The notes: a model not told the origin generated them from the sequence alone. DNA of 41,531 nucleotides from CAYOOP01 sp964405685 (GCA_964405685.1 CAYOOP010000010.1:1-41531); one strand, 5' to 3'; counted from the first letter of the stretch, positions 7,857-15,071 are shown. Translations and numbers: made by a program.

Positions 7857-8393
7857 ATGTCTAGAGTCGGAAAATTACCGGTTGCGATCCCCAGCGGTGT
7901 GAATGTGAACCTCACGCCTGAGCAGATCGTTGTCAAAGGCAGCAAGGGTGAACTGAAGCAAAAGCTCGTGCCGGATGTCAAAATCGAAGTGAAGGACGGC
8001 AAAGTCCTCGTCACGCCAATTGACAAAAACAACAAGCGTTCTCGTGCCATGTGGGGCACGTATCGCAACGTGATTTCCAGCATGGTGGAAGGCGTTTCCA
8101 AAGGCTTCACCAAGCGCCTTGAAATCAACGGCGTTGGTTACCGCGCGGCTGCGGATAAAAGCACGCTCTCCATTTCGCTCGGCTTCAGCCATGAAATCAA
8201 ATACTCGATTCCCCAAGGCATCGAAATCAAGTGCGAAAAACCAACCTCTATCGCGATCACCGGGTTTGATAAAACGCTGGTGGGGCAGGTGGCTGCAGAA
8301 ATCCGCGCGCTTCGCAAACCTGAGCCGTACAAAGGCAAAGGCGTGCGTTACGAAGGCGAATACGTGCGTAAAAAAGAAGGAAAGAAGAAATAG
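7857..8393 (+). CDS. rplF: 50S ribosomal protein L6
   Basis: The 178-residue product begins MSRVGKLPVAIPSGVNV and has VKGSKGELKQK, the second-domain block VGYRAAADKSTLSISLGFSHEI, and KPEPYKGKGVRYEGEYVRKKEGKK. L6 lies near the sarcin-ricin loop and the factor-binding site. The ATG at 7857 is chosen because the family starts there. An in-frame upstream start inside rpsH would add 21 unrelated residues. Confidence 0.97.
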   Translation: MSRVGKLPVAIPSGVNVNLTPEQIVVKGSKGELKQKLVPDVKIEVKDGKVLVTPIDKNNKRSRAMWGTYRNVISSMVEGVSKGFTKRLEINGVGYRAAADKSTLSISLGFSHEIKYSIPQGIEIKCEKPTSIAITGFDKTLVGQVAAEIRALRKPEPYKGKGVRYEGEYVRKKEGKKK

Positions 8394-8400
8394 GTAAACT

Positions 8401-8769
8401 ATGGCACAGGCAACGAAACACCAGGTTCTTTTCGATCGTCGCGCGGAGCGCAACCGTCGGCAGATCCGCAAAAAATCCAATGGCCGCGTTCGCTTGAACG
8501 TGTTCCGTTCCGGCATGCACATGTATGCGCAAGTGATTGACGACACCAAGGGCGTGACCCTGGCTGCGGCGTCTACGCTGGACAAGGAAATCAAGGGCAA
8601 AGGCAAAACCTCGACCATTGAAGCGGCTAAAAGCGTCGGCACGTTGATCGCTAAGCGTGCGAAAGAAGCCAAAGTGGAAACCGTTGTATTCGATCGTGGT
8701 GGGTATTTATTCCATGGACGTGTCAAAGCATTAGCAGAAGCCGCGCGTGAAGCCGGCCTTAAATTTTAG
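8401..8769 (+). CDS. rplR: 50S ribosomal protein L18
   Basis: The 122-residue product shows RLNVFRSGMHMYAQVIDDTKGVTLAAASTLD, then VVFDRGGYLFHGRVKALAEAAREAGLKF, the L18 C-terminal signature. It binds 5S rRNA with L5. The gap of 7 nt after rplF contains a TAGGTAAACT leader without a strong Shine-Dalgarno sequence. Confidence 0.97.
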   Translation: MAQATKHQVLFDRRAERNRRQIRKKSNGRVRLNVFRSGMHMYAQVIDDTKGVTLAAASTLDKEIKGKGKTSTIEAAKSVGTLIAKRAKEAKVETVVFDRGGYLFHGRVKALAEAAREAGLKF

Positions 8770-8777
8770 GAGAGACC

Positions 8778-9359
8778 ATGTCAGAATCACACGCTAGAGA
8801 GCCTCGCAAAGACCGCGATCGCGATAACCGCGAAGAAGGTAGCGAAATCATTGAAAAACCCGTTGCGCTGAAACGCGTTTCCAAAACCGTCAAAGGCGGC
8901 CGCCGTTTCGGCATTGCTGCACTGGTTGTGGTGGGTGATGGCAAAGGCAAAGTGGGCTATGGCACCGGCAAAGCGAAAGAAGCGCCGGATGCGATGAAAA
9001 AAGCAACACAAGCGGCACGCAAAGCGATGATTCGTATTCCGCTTCGCGAAGGCCGCACGCTGCACCACGATCTCTACGGTCGTTTCGGCGCTGGCAAAGT
9101 GATTATTCGTTCGGCACCTGCCGGTACGGGTATCATCGCCGGTGGTCCGATGCGCGCGATTTTTGAAGCACTCGGCGTGCAAGACGTCGTTGCAAAATCC
9201 GTTGGCACTTCCAATGCACATAACATGTTAAAAGCGACATTTGATGCGCTGACTTCTATGCACTCGCCGCGTTCGATCGCTGGTAAGCGTGGCAAAAAAG
9301 TAGGCGAAATCATCGCCCGTCGTGAAGGTGAAAAAGCTGAGAAAGAGGCGAAGGAGTAG
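8778..9359 (+). CDS. rpsE: 30S ribosomal protein S5
   Basis: The 193-residue product has KRVSKTVKGGRRFGIAALVVVGDGKGKVGYG and the domain-2 sequence GTGIIAGGPMRAIFEALGVQDVVAKSVGTSN, typical of S5. S5 helps decoding fidelity and lines the mRNA entry. A charged N-terminal leader (about 25 residues, Arg/Asp/Glu-rich) and a Lys/Glu tail extend the core. Confidence 0.97.
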   Translation: MSESHAREPRKDRDRDNREEGSEIIEKPVALKRVSKTVKGGRRFGIAALVVVGDGKGKVGYGTGKAKEAPDAMKKATQAARKAMIRIPLREGRTLHHDLYGRFGAGKVIIRSAPAGTGIIAGGPMRAIFEALGVQDVVAKSVGTSNAHNMLKATFDALTSMHSPRSIAGKRGKKVGEIIARREGEKAEKEAKE

Positions 9360-9362
9360 GCC

Positions 9363-9635
9363 ATGACTGAAGAAAAGAAACCTGCAAAACCAAAGGCTGC
9401 TCCTAAAGCGAAAGCGGCTGCGCCTAAGGCTGAAGCACCGAAAAAAGCTGCGGCTTCCGGCAAAACTGTGCGCTTGGTGCAAATCGGCAGCCCGATTGGC
9501 CGCCATGCCTCCCAGCGCCAGACGCTGGTTGGCTTGAAGCTCAACAAAATGCGCCGCGAAAGCGAACTGATCGATACGCCAGAAGTTCGCGGGATGATTA
9601 GTAAAGTGAAACATTTAGTGAAAGTAGTGGGGTGA
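9363..9635 (+). CDS. rpmD: 50S ribosomal protein L30 with Ala/Lys/Pro-rich N-terminal extension
   Basis: Residues 34-90 are a normal L30: TVRLVQIGSPIGRHASQRQTLVGLKLNKMRR, then TPEVRGMISKVKHLVKVVG. The first 33 residues are an added low-complexity leader of Lys, Pro and Ala (KPAKPKAAPKAKAAAPK). L30 is usually about 60 residues, so this one is half as long again. The first ATG follows rpsE by 3 nt and has the rpsE-tail GGAG as ribosome-binding site; no internal ATG offers a shorter start. The TGA stop (9633-9635) is supplied by the heptamer hairpin that follows. Confidence 0.94.
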   Translation: MTEEKKPAKPKAAPKAKAAAPKAEAPKKAAASGKTVRLVQIGSPIGRHASQRQTLVGLKLNKMRRESELIDTPEVRGMISKVKHLVKVVG

Positions 9636-9699
9636 CTAGTGACTCGTGACTAGTGGCTAGGAAGAAAAATCTAGTTACTAACCACTAACCACTAACCAC
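9632..9699. repeat. Heptamer-built hairpin, copy 1 (rpmD-rplO)
   Basis: The left arm 9632-9660 is four 7-nt units plus G: GTGACTA, GTGACTC, GTGACTA, GTGGCTA. A 10-nt A-rich loop follows, then the right arm 9671-9699: CTAGTTA and three CTAACCA units plus C. The arms pair over most of 29 nt with periodic mismatches and G-U pairs. The right arm is internally homogenised, so the arms have not co-evolved base by base. The second to fourth bases of the left arm are the rpmD stop codon. Confidence 0.9.
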
Positions 9700-9720
9700 T
9701 TCCGCGCAAAGCGAGGAAAT

Positions 9721-10179
9721 ATGCAACTGAACGAACTCAAAAACAACCCGGGCGCACACAAGCGCCGCATGCGCATTGGTCGCGGTATTGGCTCGGGCAA
9801 GGGTAAAACCGGCGGTCGTGGTGGCAAAGGCCAAACGGCGCGTACGGGTGTGCGTATCAACGGCTTTGAAGGTGGTCAAACGCCGATTCATCGCCGTCTG
9901 CCGAAGCGTGGCTTTAACAATATTCACCGTGTGGAAGTGCCGGTCATCAACGTCGGTTCGATTCAAAAAGCGATCGATGCAAAAACGCTCGATGCGGGCA
10001 AGGTAATTAATCTTGAAAGCTTAAAAGCTGCTGGTTTGCTCCGCACCAATGCAAAAGCAGTGAAACTGCTCGGCAAAGGCGTGATTAAATCGAAAGTGAA
10101 TTTGGAAGTGACAGTTGCGTCTGCTTCGGCGAGATCTGCGGTTGAGAAGGCCGGAGGGTCCTTAGTCGTTAGTCCTTAG
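9721..10179 (+). CDS. rplO: 50S ribosomal protein L15
   Basis: The 152-residue product has LNELKNNPGAHKRRMRIGRG, then the glycine-rich GSGKGKTGGRGGKGQTARTGV, and the GFEGGQTPIHRRLPKRGFNN block of L15. L15 is a late 50S assembly organiser. GAGGA lies 5 nt before the ATG. The gene lies between two heptamer hairpins. The last codons (SLVVSP and stop) come from the left arm of the second one, where L15 normally ends soon after EKAGG with a beta strand. Confidence 0.96.
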   Translation: MQLNELKNNPGAHKRRMRIGRGIGSGKGKTGGRGGKGQTARTGVRINGFEGGQTPIHRRLPKRGFNNIHRVEVPVINVGSIQKAIDAKTLDAGKVINLESLKAAGLLRTNAKAVKLLGKGVIKSKVNLEVTVASASARSAVEKAGGSLVVSP

Positions 10180-10230
10180 TCATTAGCTTCTTCTTTCTTG
10201 ACTAACGACTAACCACTAATAACTAATGGC
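10158..10230. repeat. Heptamer-built hairpin, copy 2 (end of rplO to secY)
   Basis: The left arm 10158-10186 has units GTCCTTA, GTCGTTA, GTCCTTA, GTCATTA plus G. The loop is 15 nt and pyrimidine-rich. The right arm 10202-10230 has CTAACGA, CTAACCA, CTAATAA, CTAATGG plus C. It has the same 29-nt arm length as copies 1, 3 and 4 but different heptamers. The rplO TAG stop (10177-10179) lies inside the left arm. The right arm ends only 6 nt before the secY start. Confidence 0.9.
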
Positions 10231-10236
10231 TAAACT

Positions 10237-11583
10237 ATGACCTCCGCCGCTGAACGCCTTGCTTCCAACATGAACTTTGGTGTATTTGCGCGTGCGAAGG
10301 AGCTGAAGGCCCGCCTGTGGTTCGTGCTCGGCGCGCTCATCGTGTATCGCATTGGTACCTATATACCCGTGCCCGGTATCGACCCACACATTCTGGAAGA
10401 AATATTCAAGCAGCACCAAGGCGGCGTTATCGGCATGTTCAACATGTTAGCCGGTGGCGCACTTTCGCGGATGACGATTTTTGCACTGGCGGTGATGCCT
10501 TATATCTCCGCCTCCATCATCGTTCAAATTTTCACAGTGGCGATTCCATCCTTCGCTGCTCTCAAAAAAGAAGGCGATGCTGGGCGTCGCAAAATCAATC
10601 AATATACTCGCTATGGCACGGTGATTTTGGCTACCCTCCAAGGGTATGGCATTGCTGTTGGTTTAGAGGGCATGACGGGGGCTAACGGTTCGGCCGTGCT
10701 GGATCCTGGCATGTATTTTCGCTTTACAACCACTGTTACCCTGGTAGGCGGTGCCATGTTCCTGATGTGGCTGGGCGAACAAATCACCCAGCGCGGCATC
10801 GGTAATGGGATTTCGCTGATCATCTTCACGGGTATCGTTGCTACTTTGCCAAGCGCAATTGGTAAAACCTTTGAACTTGGCCGCACCGGAGCACTTTCAA
10901 CCGGTCTGATTTTGGTTATTATCGCTATTGCTCTGGGTCTCATCGCCTTTATCGTCTTTATGGAACGTGCGCAGCGCCGTATTCTGGTGCAATACCCCAA
11001 ACGCCAAATGGGCAATAAAATGTTCGGCGGCGAAAATACGCATATGCCGCTGAAACTCAACACCGCCGGGGTGATTCCACCGATTTTTGCGAGCTCGCTG
11101 TTGCTTTTTCCACTCACCATTGCTGGATTTAATGCAGGTGGCGATGCACCGGGGTGGATTCAGAGTGTCACCCGCTACCTCTCGCACGGCCAGCCGATGT
11201 ATATTGTGCTCTATGTGAGCCTCATTATTTTCTTCAGTTTCTTTTATACCTCGGTGGTGTTTAATCCGACGGAGACGGCGGATAATTTGAAGAAAAATGG
11301 TGGTTTTATTGCCGGTATCCGTCCGGGTGCGCAAACCGCGGAATACCTCGATTTCGTGCTCACGCGCATCACCTTAATTGGGGCCCTTTATCTGGCATTT
11401 GTGTGTGTGATGCCCGAACTCTTTATCGCTAAATATTCGGTGCCGTTCCAGCTCGGCGGTACGGGGCTTCTCATTGTCGTCACTGTGGTGATTGATTTTG
11501 TGGGGCAGGTGCAATCGCATTTATTTGCGCATCAATATGAATCGCTCATTAAAAAAGCGAAGCTGAAAGGCACGCTGAAATGA
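10237..11583 (+). CDS. secY: Protein translocase subunit SecY
   Basis: The 448-residue product is the ten-helix channel of the Sec translocon. It has the YRIGTYIPVPGID segment after helix 1, GMFNMLAGGALSRMTIFALAVMPYISASI around the plug and helix 2, and the cytoplasmic loop AQRRILVQYPKRQMG with the ribosome/SecA-contact RR and KR residues. The family start MTSAAERLA supports the ATG at 10237. No Shine-Dalgarno sequence is visible, because the preceding bases belong to the repeat arm. Its stop overlaps the adk start (ATGA). Confidence 0.98.
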   Translation: MTSAAERLASNMNFGVFARAKELKARLWFVLGALIVYRIGTYIPVPGIDPHILEEIFKQHQGGVIGMFNMLAGGALSRMTIFALAVMPYISASIIVQIFTVAIPSFAALKKEGDAGRRKINQYTRYGTVILATLQGYGIAVGLEGMTGANGSAVLDPGMYFRFTTTVTLVGGAMFLMWLGEQITQRGIGNGISLIIFTGIVATLPSAIGKTFELGRTGALSTGLILVIIAIALGLIAFIVFMERAQRRILVQYPKRQMGNKMFGGENTHMPLKLNTAGVIPPIFASSLLLFPLTIAGFNAGGDAPGWIQSVTRYLSHGQPMYIVLYVSLIIFFSFFYTSVVFNPTETADNLKKNGGFIAGIRPGAQTAEYLDFVLTRITLIGALYLAFVCVMPELFIAKYSVPFQLGGTGLLIVVTVVIDFVGQVQSHLFAHQYESLIKKAKLKGTLK

Positions 11584-12224
11584 ATATTATCCTTTTTGGC
11601 CCGCCGGGCGCAGGGAAGGGTACGCAGGCTGACATGCTTGCAGAGAAATTCGCACTCGCCAAGCTTTCAACCGGTGATATGCTCCGCGCCGCCGTTGCCA
11701 GCGGTAGCCCGATTGGCAAGGAATTAAAAACTGTGATGGACGCCGGAAAACTGGTGTCTGACGATTTGATTATCTCCATTATCCGCGAACGCATTAAGCA
11801 AGAAGACTGCGCGAAGGGTTTTATCCTCGATGGGTTCCCGCGCACGATTCCTCAGGCCGAAGCGTTGGATGCGATGCTGGAGAAAGAAAAACTGAAACTT
11901 GACCATGTGATTGAGCTGAAAGTGGACGATGCGGCATTGGTTGAACGCATCTCCGGCCGCTATTCCTGCGCCAAATGCGGGGCAGGGTATCACGATAGTT
12001 TCAAACAGCCGAAAACCTCCGGCATGTGTGATGCATGCGGTTCAGAAAAATTCAAACGCCGCGATGACGATAAGCCCGAAACCGTGGCCAAACGCCTCGA
12101 AGCCTATTATGCGCAAACGGCGCCAGTGCTGCCGTATTATGCATCTAAGGGGATGCTGAAAACCCTGGATGGCATGGCGGAGATTGATGCCGTGAGTGCT
12201 CAGATTTTGAAACTAGTAATATAA
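11580..12224 (+). CDS. adk: Adenylate kinase (four-cysteine lid)
   Basis: The 214-residue enzyme interconverts ATP + AMP and 2 ADP. The P-loop GPPGAGKGT is at residues 7-15, the AMP-site motif TGDMLRAAV follows at about 31, and FILDGFPRTIPQAE at about 81. The long lid (about 125-165) has Cys130, 133, 150 and 153 (CxxC...CxxC), so a structural zinc site is likely. secY-adk is the usual spc order, and the genes overlap as ATGA. The expected rpmJ/rpsM/rpsK/rpoA/rplQ do not follow. Confidence 0.98.
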   Translation: MNIILFGPPGAGKGTQADMLAEKFALAKLSTGDMLRAAVASGSPIGKELKTVMDAGKLVSDDLIISIIRERIKQEDCAKGFILDGFPRTIPQAEALDAMLEKEKLKLDHVIELKVDDAALVERISGRYSCAKCGAGYHDSFKQPKTSGMCDACGSEKFKRRDDDKPETVAKRLEAYYAQTAPVLPYYASKGMLKTLDGMAEIDAVSAQILKLVI

Positions 12225-12225
12225 C

Positions 12226-12315
12226 GTCATCCTCGAGTGCGCTCCTGTGCGCGCTCGGGGATCTCTCATGCTATTTACGAGATCCTCAGCTCGGTATGGT
12301 CTCGCTGAGGATGAC
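12226..12315. repeat. GTCATCC-type palindromic repeat (adk downstream)
   Basis: It starts GTCATCCTCGAG and ends CTCGCTGAGGATGAC. It contains two local hairpins (GAGTGCGC...GCGCGCTC and GAGATCCTCAGC...GCTGAGGATGAC) nested in an overall inverted repeat. It lies between the convergent adk and Trm112-like genes, so it may also end transcripts. It belongs to the same family as 14266-14353, 21322-21423 and 41129-41227. Confidence 0.75.
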
Positions 12316-12317
12316 GA

Positions 12318-12488
12318 TTAGAGTTTCCGAGCTTCTTCTTGCAGCATAATCGGAATGCCATCGCGGATAGGATAGGCCAATCCTGCCTTTTCGCTCACCA
12401 ATTCCTGTTTCTGCTCGTCGTATTTCAAGGGTTCTTTGGTGACGGGGCAGACGAGGAGGTCCAAGAGCTTTTTATCGACGGTGTGCAT
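12318..12488 (-). CDS. Trm112/UPF0434 (YcaR-like) small protein
   Basis: This 56-residue protein reads KKLLDLLVCPVTKEPLKYDEQ, then LVSEKAGLAYPIRDGIPIMLQEEAR. It matches the bacterial Trm112/UPF0434 family, whose E. coli member YcaR has the same CP...AFPLRDGIPVLLE pattern. Only one cysteine of the usual CxxC pair is present (CPVT), which occurs in alphaproteobacterial members. In eukaryotes Trm112 activates methyltransferases; the bacterial role is uncertain. It is 7 nt upstream of the end of the NUDIX gene on the same strand. Confidence 0.9.
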   Translation of the reverse strand: MHTVDKKLLDLLVCPVTKEPLKYDEQKQELVSEKAGLAYPIRDGIPIMLQEEARKL

Positions 12489-12495
12489 GGTGCCC

Positions 12496-13029
12496 TTACA
12501 ATTTGGAATGTTTGGATAGCGTTTCTATCACACTCTGCACGATTGCGAAATGGTCTTCGCGCATATGTTTTGCGGCCTCGTCCGGCGTTAGCCAGCGGGC
12601 GTTTGGCGTATCGGCTAGGGGTGTATTCAAAAATGCAGCGTAAAGCTGCATGGCTTTGCGTTTTTGTTTGGTCGCGGAGCGGAATTCGACCTCGCCTATA
12701 TTAAACCATTTTTCGATATACGTATAAGGTAGGCCGATTTCTTCCTCGGCTTCGCGCAGTGCGGTGATGGGGAGAGGTTCGAGCTCATCGTAATGCTCGG
12801 GGATGTCAGATTTGCAATCGTGCCAATGATTGCCGCGGCGAAACATGCGCGTGCCTTTGGCGATTTGAAATTCAGGCAGCCCAAGCTCCGGTTTTTCGGC
12901 GGGCGGCTTCATGGCGTAGACGCGCCATGCGTTATCGGTGTTTCGAACAGGAAGTAGGCCAGCTTTAGTGAGCGATGGATTTTCTACGCCGATCGGAATG
13001 GGGAGATGGGCGTTAAGCCAGGAATGCAT
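12496..13029 (-). CDS. NUDIX hydrolase
   Basis: This 177-residue protein contains the NUDIX helix REAEEEIGL near residue 92, with the upstream Glu of GX5EX7REUXEEXGU in place but the first Gly replaced by Glu. The REx2-3EE residues that bind magnesium are intact, so hydrolysis of a nucleoside diphosphate-linked compound is plausible; the substrate is not predictable. GNHWHDCKSDIPEHYDELEPLP precedes the motif. The ATG at 13029 is preferred over the TTG two codons upstream; neither has a strong Shine-Dalgarno sequence. It ends 7 nt before the Trm112-like gene. Confidence 0.88.
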   Translation of the reverse strand: MHSWLNAHLPIPIGVENPSLTKAGLLPVRNTDNAWRVYAMKPPAEKPELGLPEFQIAKGTRMFRRGNHWHDCKSDIPEHYDELEPLPITALREAEEEIGLPYTYIEKWFNIGEVEFRSATKQKRKAMQLYAAFLNTPLADTPNARWLTPDEAAKHMREDHFAIVQSVIETLSKHSKL

Positions 13030-13037
13030 AGCCAAGA

Positions 13038-13169
13038 TTACATGTCGCTGGATTTGCTGGCCACTTTGCCGATGCTGTAATTGGTATCATCCCAGTTAAA
13101 AGCAGTGCGGTTTGTCGAGGAACATGCACACAGACACATGATTAGACCTACTATTACAAGTCGTTTCAT
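13038..13169 (-). CDS. Tiny lipoprotein (43 aa)
   Basis: The 43 codons read MKRLVIVGLIMCLCACSS, a type II signal peptide with lipobox LCAC, then a 28-residue polar mature part containing FNWDDTNYSIG. A strong GGGAGAG Shine-Dalgarno sequence precedes the ATG at 13169. The mature chain would be a membrane-anchored peptide. A similar lipoprotein lies just upstream (13211-13393) and shares an NW(D/E)D element. No known family is recognised. Confidence 0.8.
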   Translation of the reverse strand: MKRLVIVGLIMCLCACSSTNRTAFNWDDTNYSIGKVASKSSDM

Positions 13170-13210
13170 CTCATCTCTCCCTATATGCAGTTTACGTGCT
13201 GCATTTTATT

Positions 13211-13393
13211 TTAGTTGCACGATGGCGCATCATCCATACAGCTTTTAACACCAGCCGGCAGGCGATACCCAGTGTCGTAGTCCCCGCTCTGGATATCTTC
13301 CCAATTGGTGGTGGAGATAGCAGATTTAGGTTTGCAACCGGAAACCGATAGCAACGTTACGCATAGCAGAAATGGGAGAAAAATTCTAGACAT
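13211..13393 (-). CDS. Small lipoprotein (60 aa)
   Basis: The 60-residue product starts MSRIFLPFLLCVTLLSVSGC, a lipoprotein signal with lipobox SVSGC (Cys20), and a mature part of about 40 residues containing TTNWEDIQSGDYDTGYRLP and two more cysteines near the C-terminus (SCMDDAPSC). Those two cysteines may form a disulfide in the periplasm. It is followed 41 nt later by the 43-residue lipoprotein. A promoter-like sequence lies upstream at 13422-13450. No function is known. Confidence 0.8.
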   Translation of the reverse strand: MSRIFLPFLLCVTLLSVSGCKPKSAISTTNWEDIQSGDYDTGYRLPAGVKSCMDDAPSCN

Positions 13394-13421
13394 TATTAAC
13401 GATGATTATTGTGCGGTGCAG

Positions 13422-13450
13422 CGTATACTCCTTTTGGTGGAGCATGGCAA
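13422..13450 (-). promoter_or_regulatory. Candidate sigma-70 promoter for the lipoprotein pair
   Basis: On the - strand, TTGCCA (13450-13445) is followed after exactly 17 nt by TATACG (13427-13422), 29 nt before the lipoprotein ATG at 13393. It lies in the gap after the pyrH stop, so the lipoproteins can be expressed separately from pyrH. Confidence 0.5.
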
Positions 13451-13470
13451 CTGCCTTACTGATAAAACTC

Positions 13471-14220
13471 TTATGATGAAATGGTGGTGAAAGTGCCTTT
13501 GCCGCGCACGACATCCGAGATAGCCCCCGGATTTTTAAGCGAAAATACGAGGATGGGGATGTTGTTCTCTCTTGCAAGAGACACAGAGGAGGCATCCATT
13601 ACTTTCAAGTCTTTGACGAGCACATCGTGATACGTCAATTTTTCAAACCGTTTTGCGTTTTTGACTTTGCGCGGGTCCGCATCGTACACGCCGTCCACTT
13701 GGGTGGCTTTTAAAATGGAATCACAACCCATTTCAATGGCGCGAAGCGTTCCCGCCGTGTCTGTGGTGAAGAAGGGGTTGCCGGTGCCGGCAGCGAAGAT
13801 GACGACGCGGCCGCGTTCCAAATGACGCAATGCTCGGCGGCGGATGTAGGGTTCGCAGATCTGCGTCATCGTGATGGCGGAGAGTACGCGTGTATCCACG
13901 CCAGTTTTTTCAAGTTCGTGTTGGAGGGCGAGTGCGTTTAGTACGGTGGCAAGCATGCCCATGTAATCGGCGCTCGCGCGTTCGACGCCTTTGGCGGCAC
14001 CGGACATGCCGCGGTAGATGTTGCCGCCGCCTACGACGACGCAGACTTCTACGCCCGACTTAACGACGTTTTTAATGTCTTTGCAGATGCGTTCGATGGT
14101 GGCGTGGTCCTGGCCGTAGGGCTCATTCCCCATCAGCGCTTCGCCGGAGATTTTTAGAAGCACGCGCTGATACGAAGGTTTCGAGGAAGATTTTTTAGAG
14201 GCGTGGCGTTTTTTCATCAT
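13471..14220 (-). CDS. pyrH: Uridylate kinase
   Basis: This UMP kinase (UMP + ATP to UDP) of the amino-acid-kinase fold has YQRVLLKISGEALMG near residue 17, VVVGGGNIYRGM near 58, NALALQHELEK, and RRALRHLERGRVVIFAAGTGNPFFTTDTAG. A Lys/Ser-rich N-terminal tail precedes the core. The start is placed at the ATGATG pair at 14220/14217. Reading upstream runs into a palindromic repeat and gives no family-like sequence. The usual neighbours rpsB-tsf-pyrH-frr are absent, so the gene has been relocated. Confidence 0.95.
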   Translation of the reverse strand: MMKKRHASKKSSSKPSYQRVLLKISGEALMGNEPYGQDHATIERICKDIKNVVKSGVEVCVVVGGGNIYRGMSGAAKGVERASADYMGMLATVLNALALQHELEKTGVDTRVLSAITMTQICEPYIRRRALRHLERGRVVIFAAGTGNPFFTTDTAGTLRAIEMGCDSILKATQVDGVYDADPRKVKNAKRFEKLTYHDVLVKDLKVMDASSVSLARENNIPILVFSLKNPGAISDVVRGKGTFTTISS

Positions 14221-14265
14221 GGCTGTAGTCACTAACGTAAAAAATTCATGCTCGCAAGTGTGTTT

Positions 14266-14353
14266 GTCATCCTGCTTGACCCGAAGGGTTAGAGCAGGAT
14301 CTCTAAGCGTTTTAGGAGATTCTGCTCCATGGCTCTGCCATGAGCAGAATGAC
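14266..14353. repeat. GTCATCC-type palindromic repeat (pyrH/GST divergent region)
   Basis: It begins GTCATCCTGCTTGACC and ends GAGCAGAATGAC, with internal inverted repeats GCAGGATCTC...GAGATTCTGC and CCATGGCTCTGCCATGAG. It occupies the region between the divergent pyrH and glutathione S-transferase genes, so any promoters there must flank or include it. Confidence 0.75.
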
Positions 14354-14402
14354 GGTGAGATATTTTCATTGACGATTTCCAATTTCCCCCTAGGGTTTCG
14401 CC

Positions 14403-15071
14403 ATGCGTCAGCTTTACCATACTCCTCTTTCTCCTTTTTGCCGCAAGGTGCGGATGATGCTGCGCGAAAAAGAATTGGAATTCGAGTTGATCGAAGAAAA
14501 CCCGTGGGAGCGCAACCTTGATTTATTTGCGATGAACCCGGCCGGGGAAGTGCCGGTGCTGGTGGAGGAAGACGGCCTGGTGATTTCTGGTGCCTATGCG
14601 ATTTCTGAATTCGTCGAAGACCTCTACATGGAGCCGATTTTAATCGGTCGTTCGCCTACGGAACGCGCTGAAGTTAGGCGACTGACTGACTGGTTTGACC
14701 ACAAGTTTGATTACGAGGTGACACAAAACGTGTTGTTTGAAAAAGTGTTCAAACGGCTGATGAATTATGGCTCGCCCAATACGGATGCACTCAGGGCCGG
14801 CAAAGAAAATATTCTCTATCATCTGGATTACATCGGCTATCTGGCCGCCCAGCGCAATTGGCTAGCGGGGGATTATATGACGCTGGCAGACATTGCCGCC
14901 GCCGCGCATCTTTCGGCGCTCGACTATTTGGGGGATGTGCCGTGGGAGAGGAATGGCGCGGCGGCCAATTGGTACCGCCTCATGAAATCCCGCGCATCAC
15001 TCCGCTCTGTGCTTGCCGACCGTATCCACGGTATTAAACCCCCGGACCATTACGAAAATCCAGATTTTTAA
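14403..15071 (+). CDS. Glutathione S-transferase family protein
   Basis: The 222-residue product has an N-terminal thioredoxin-like domain: LYHTPLSPFCRKVRMMLREKELEFEL, with candidate active residues Ser9 and Cys13, and NPAGEVPVLVEEDGLVISGAYAISEFV, where the cis-Pro and SGAYAI glutathione-binding turn are clear. The C-terminal all-helical domain has RNWLAGDYMTLADIAAAAHLSALDYLG, the usual N-capping box. Such proteins detoxify electrophiles or act as reductases; the substrate is unknown. Its stop overlaps the convergent stop of the next gene by 2 nt. Confidence 0.92.
   Translation: MRQLYHTPLSPFCRKVRMMLREKELEFELIEENPWERNLDLFAMNPAGEVPVLVEEDGLVISGAYAISEFVEDLYMEPILIGRSPTERAEVRRLTDWFDHKFDYEVTQNVLFEKVFKRLMNYGSPNTDALRAGKENILYHLDYIGYLAAQRNWLAGDYMTLADIAAAAHLSALDYLGDVPWERNGAAANWYRLMKSRASLRSVLADRIHGIKPPDHYENPDF

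Noticed and set aside
9632..9699. CRISPR array or tandem VNTR as an explanation of the heptamer blocks
   Set aside because: Units are 7 nt without spacers and are arranged as two inverted arms, so this is a hairpin, not a CRISPR array; a plain tandem repeat would not invert.
14221..14382. N-terminal extension of pyrH
   Set aside because: It is encoded by the palindromic repeat and has no similarity to UMP kinases.
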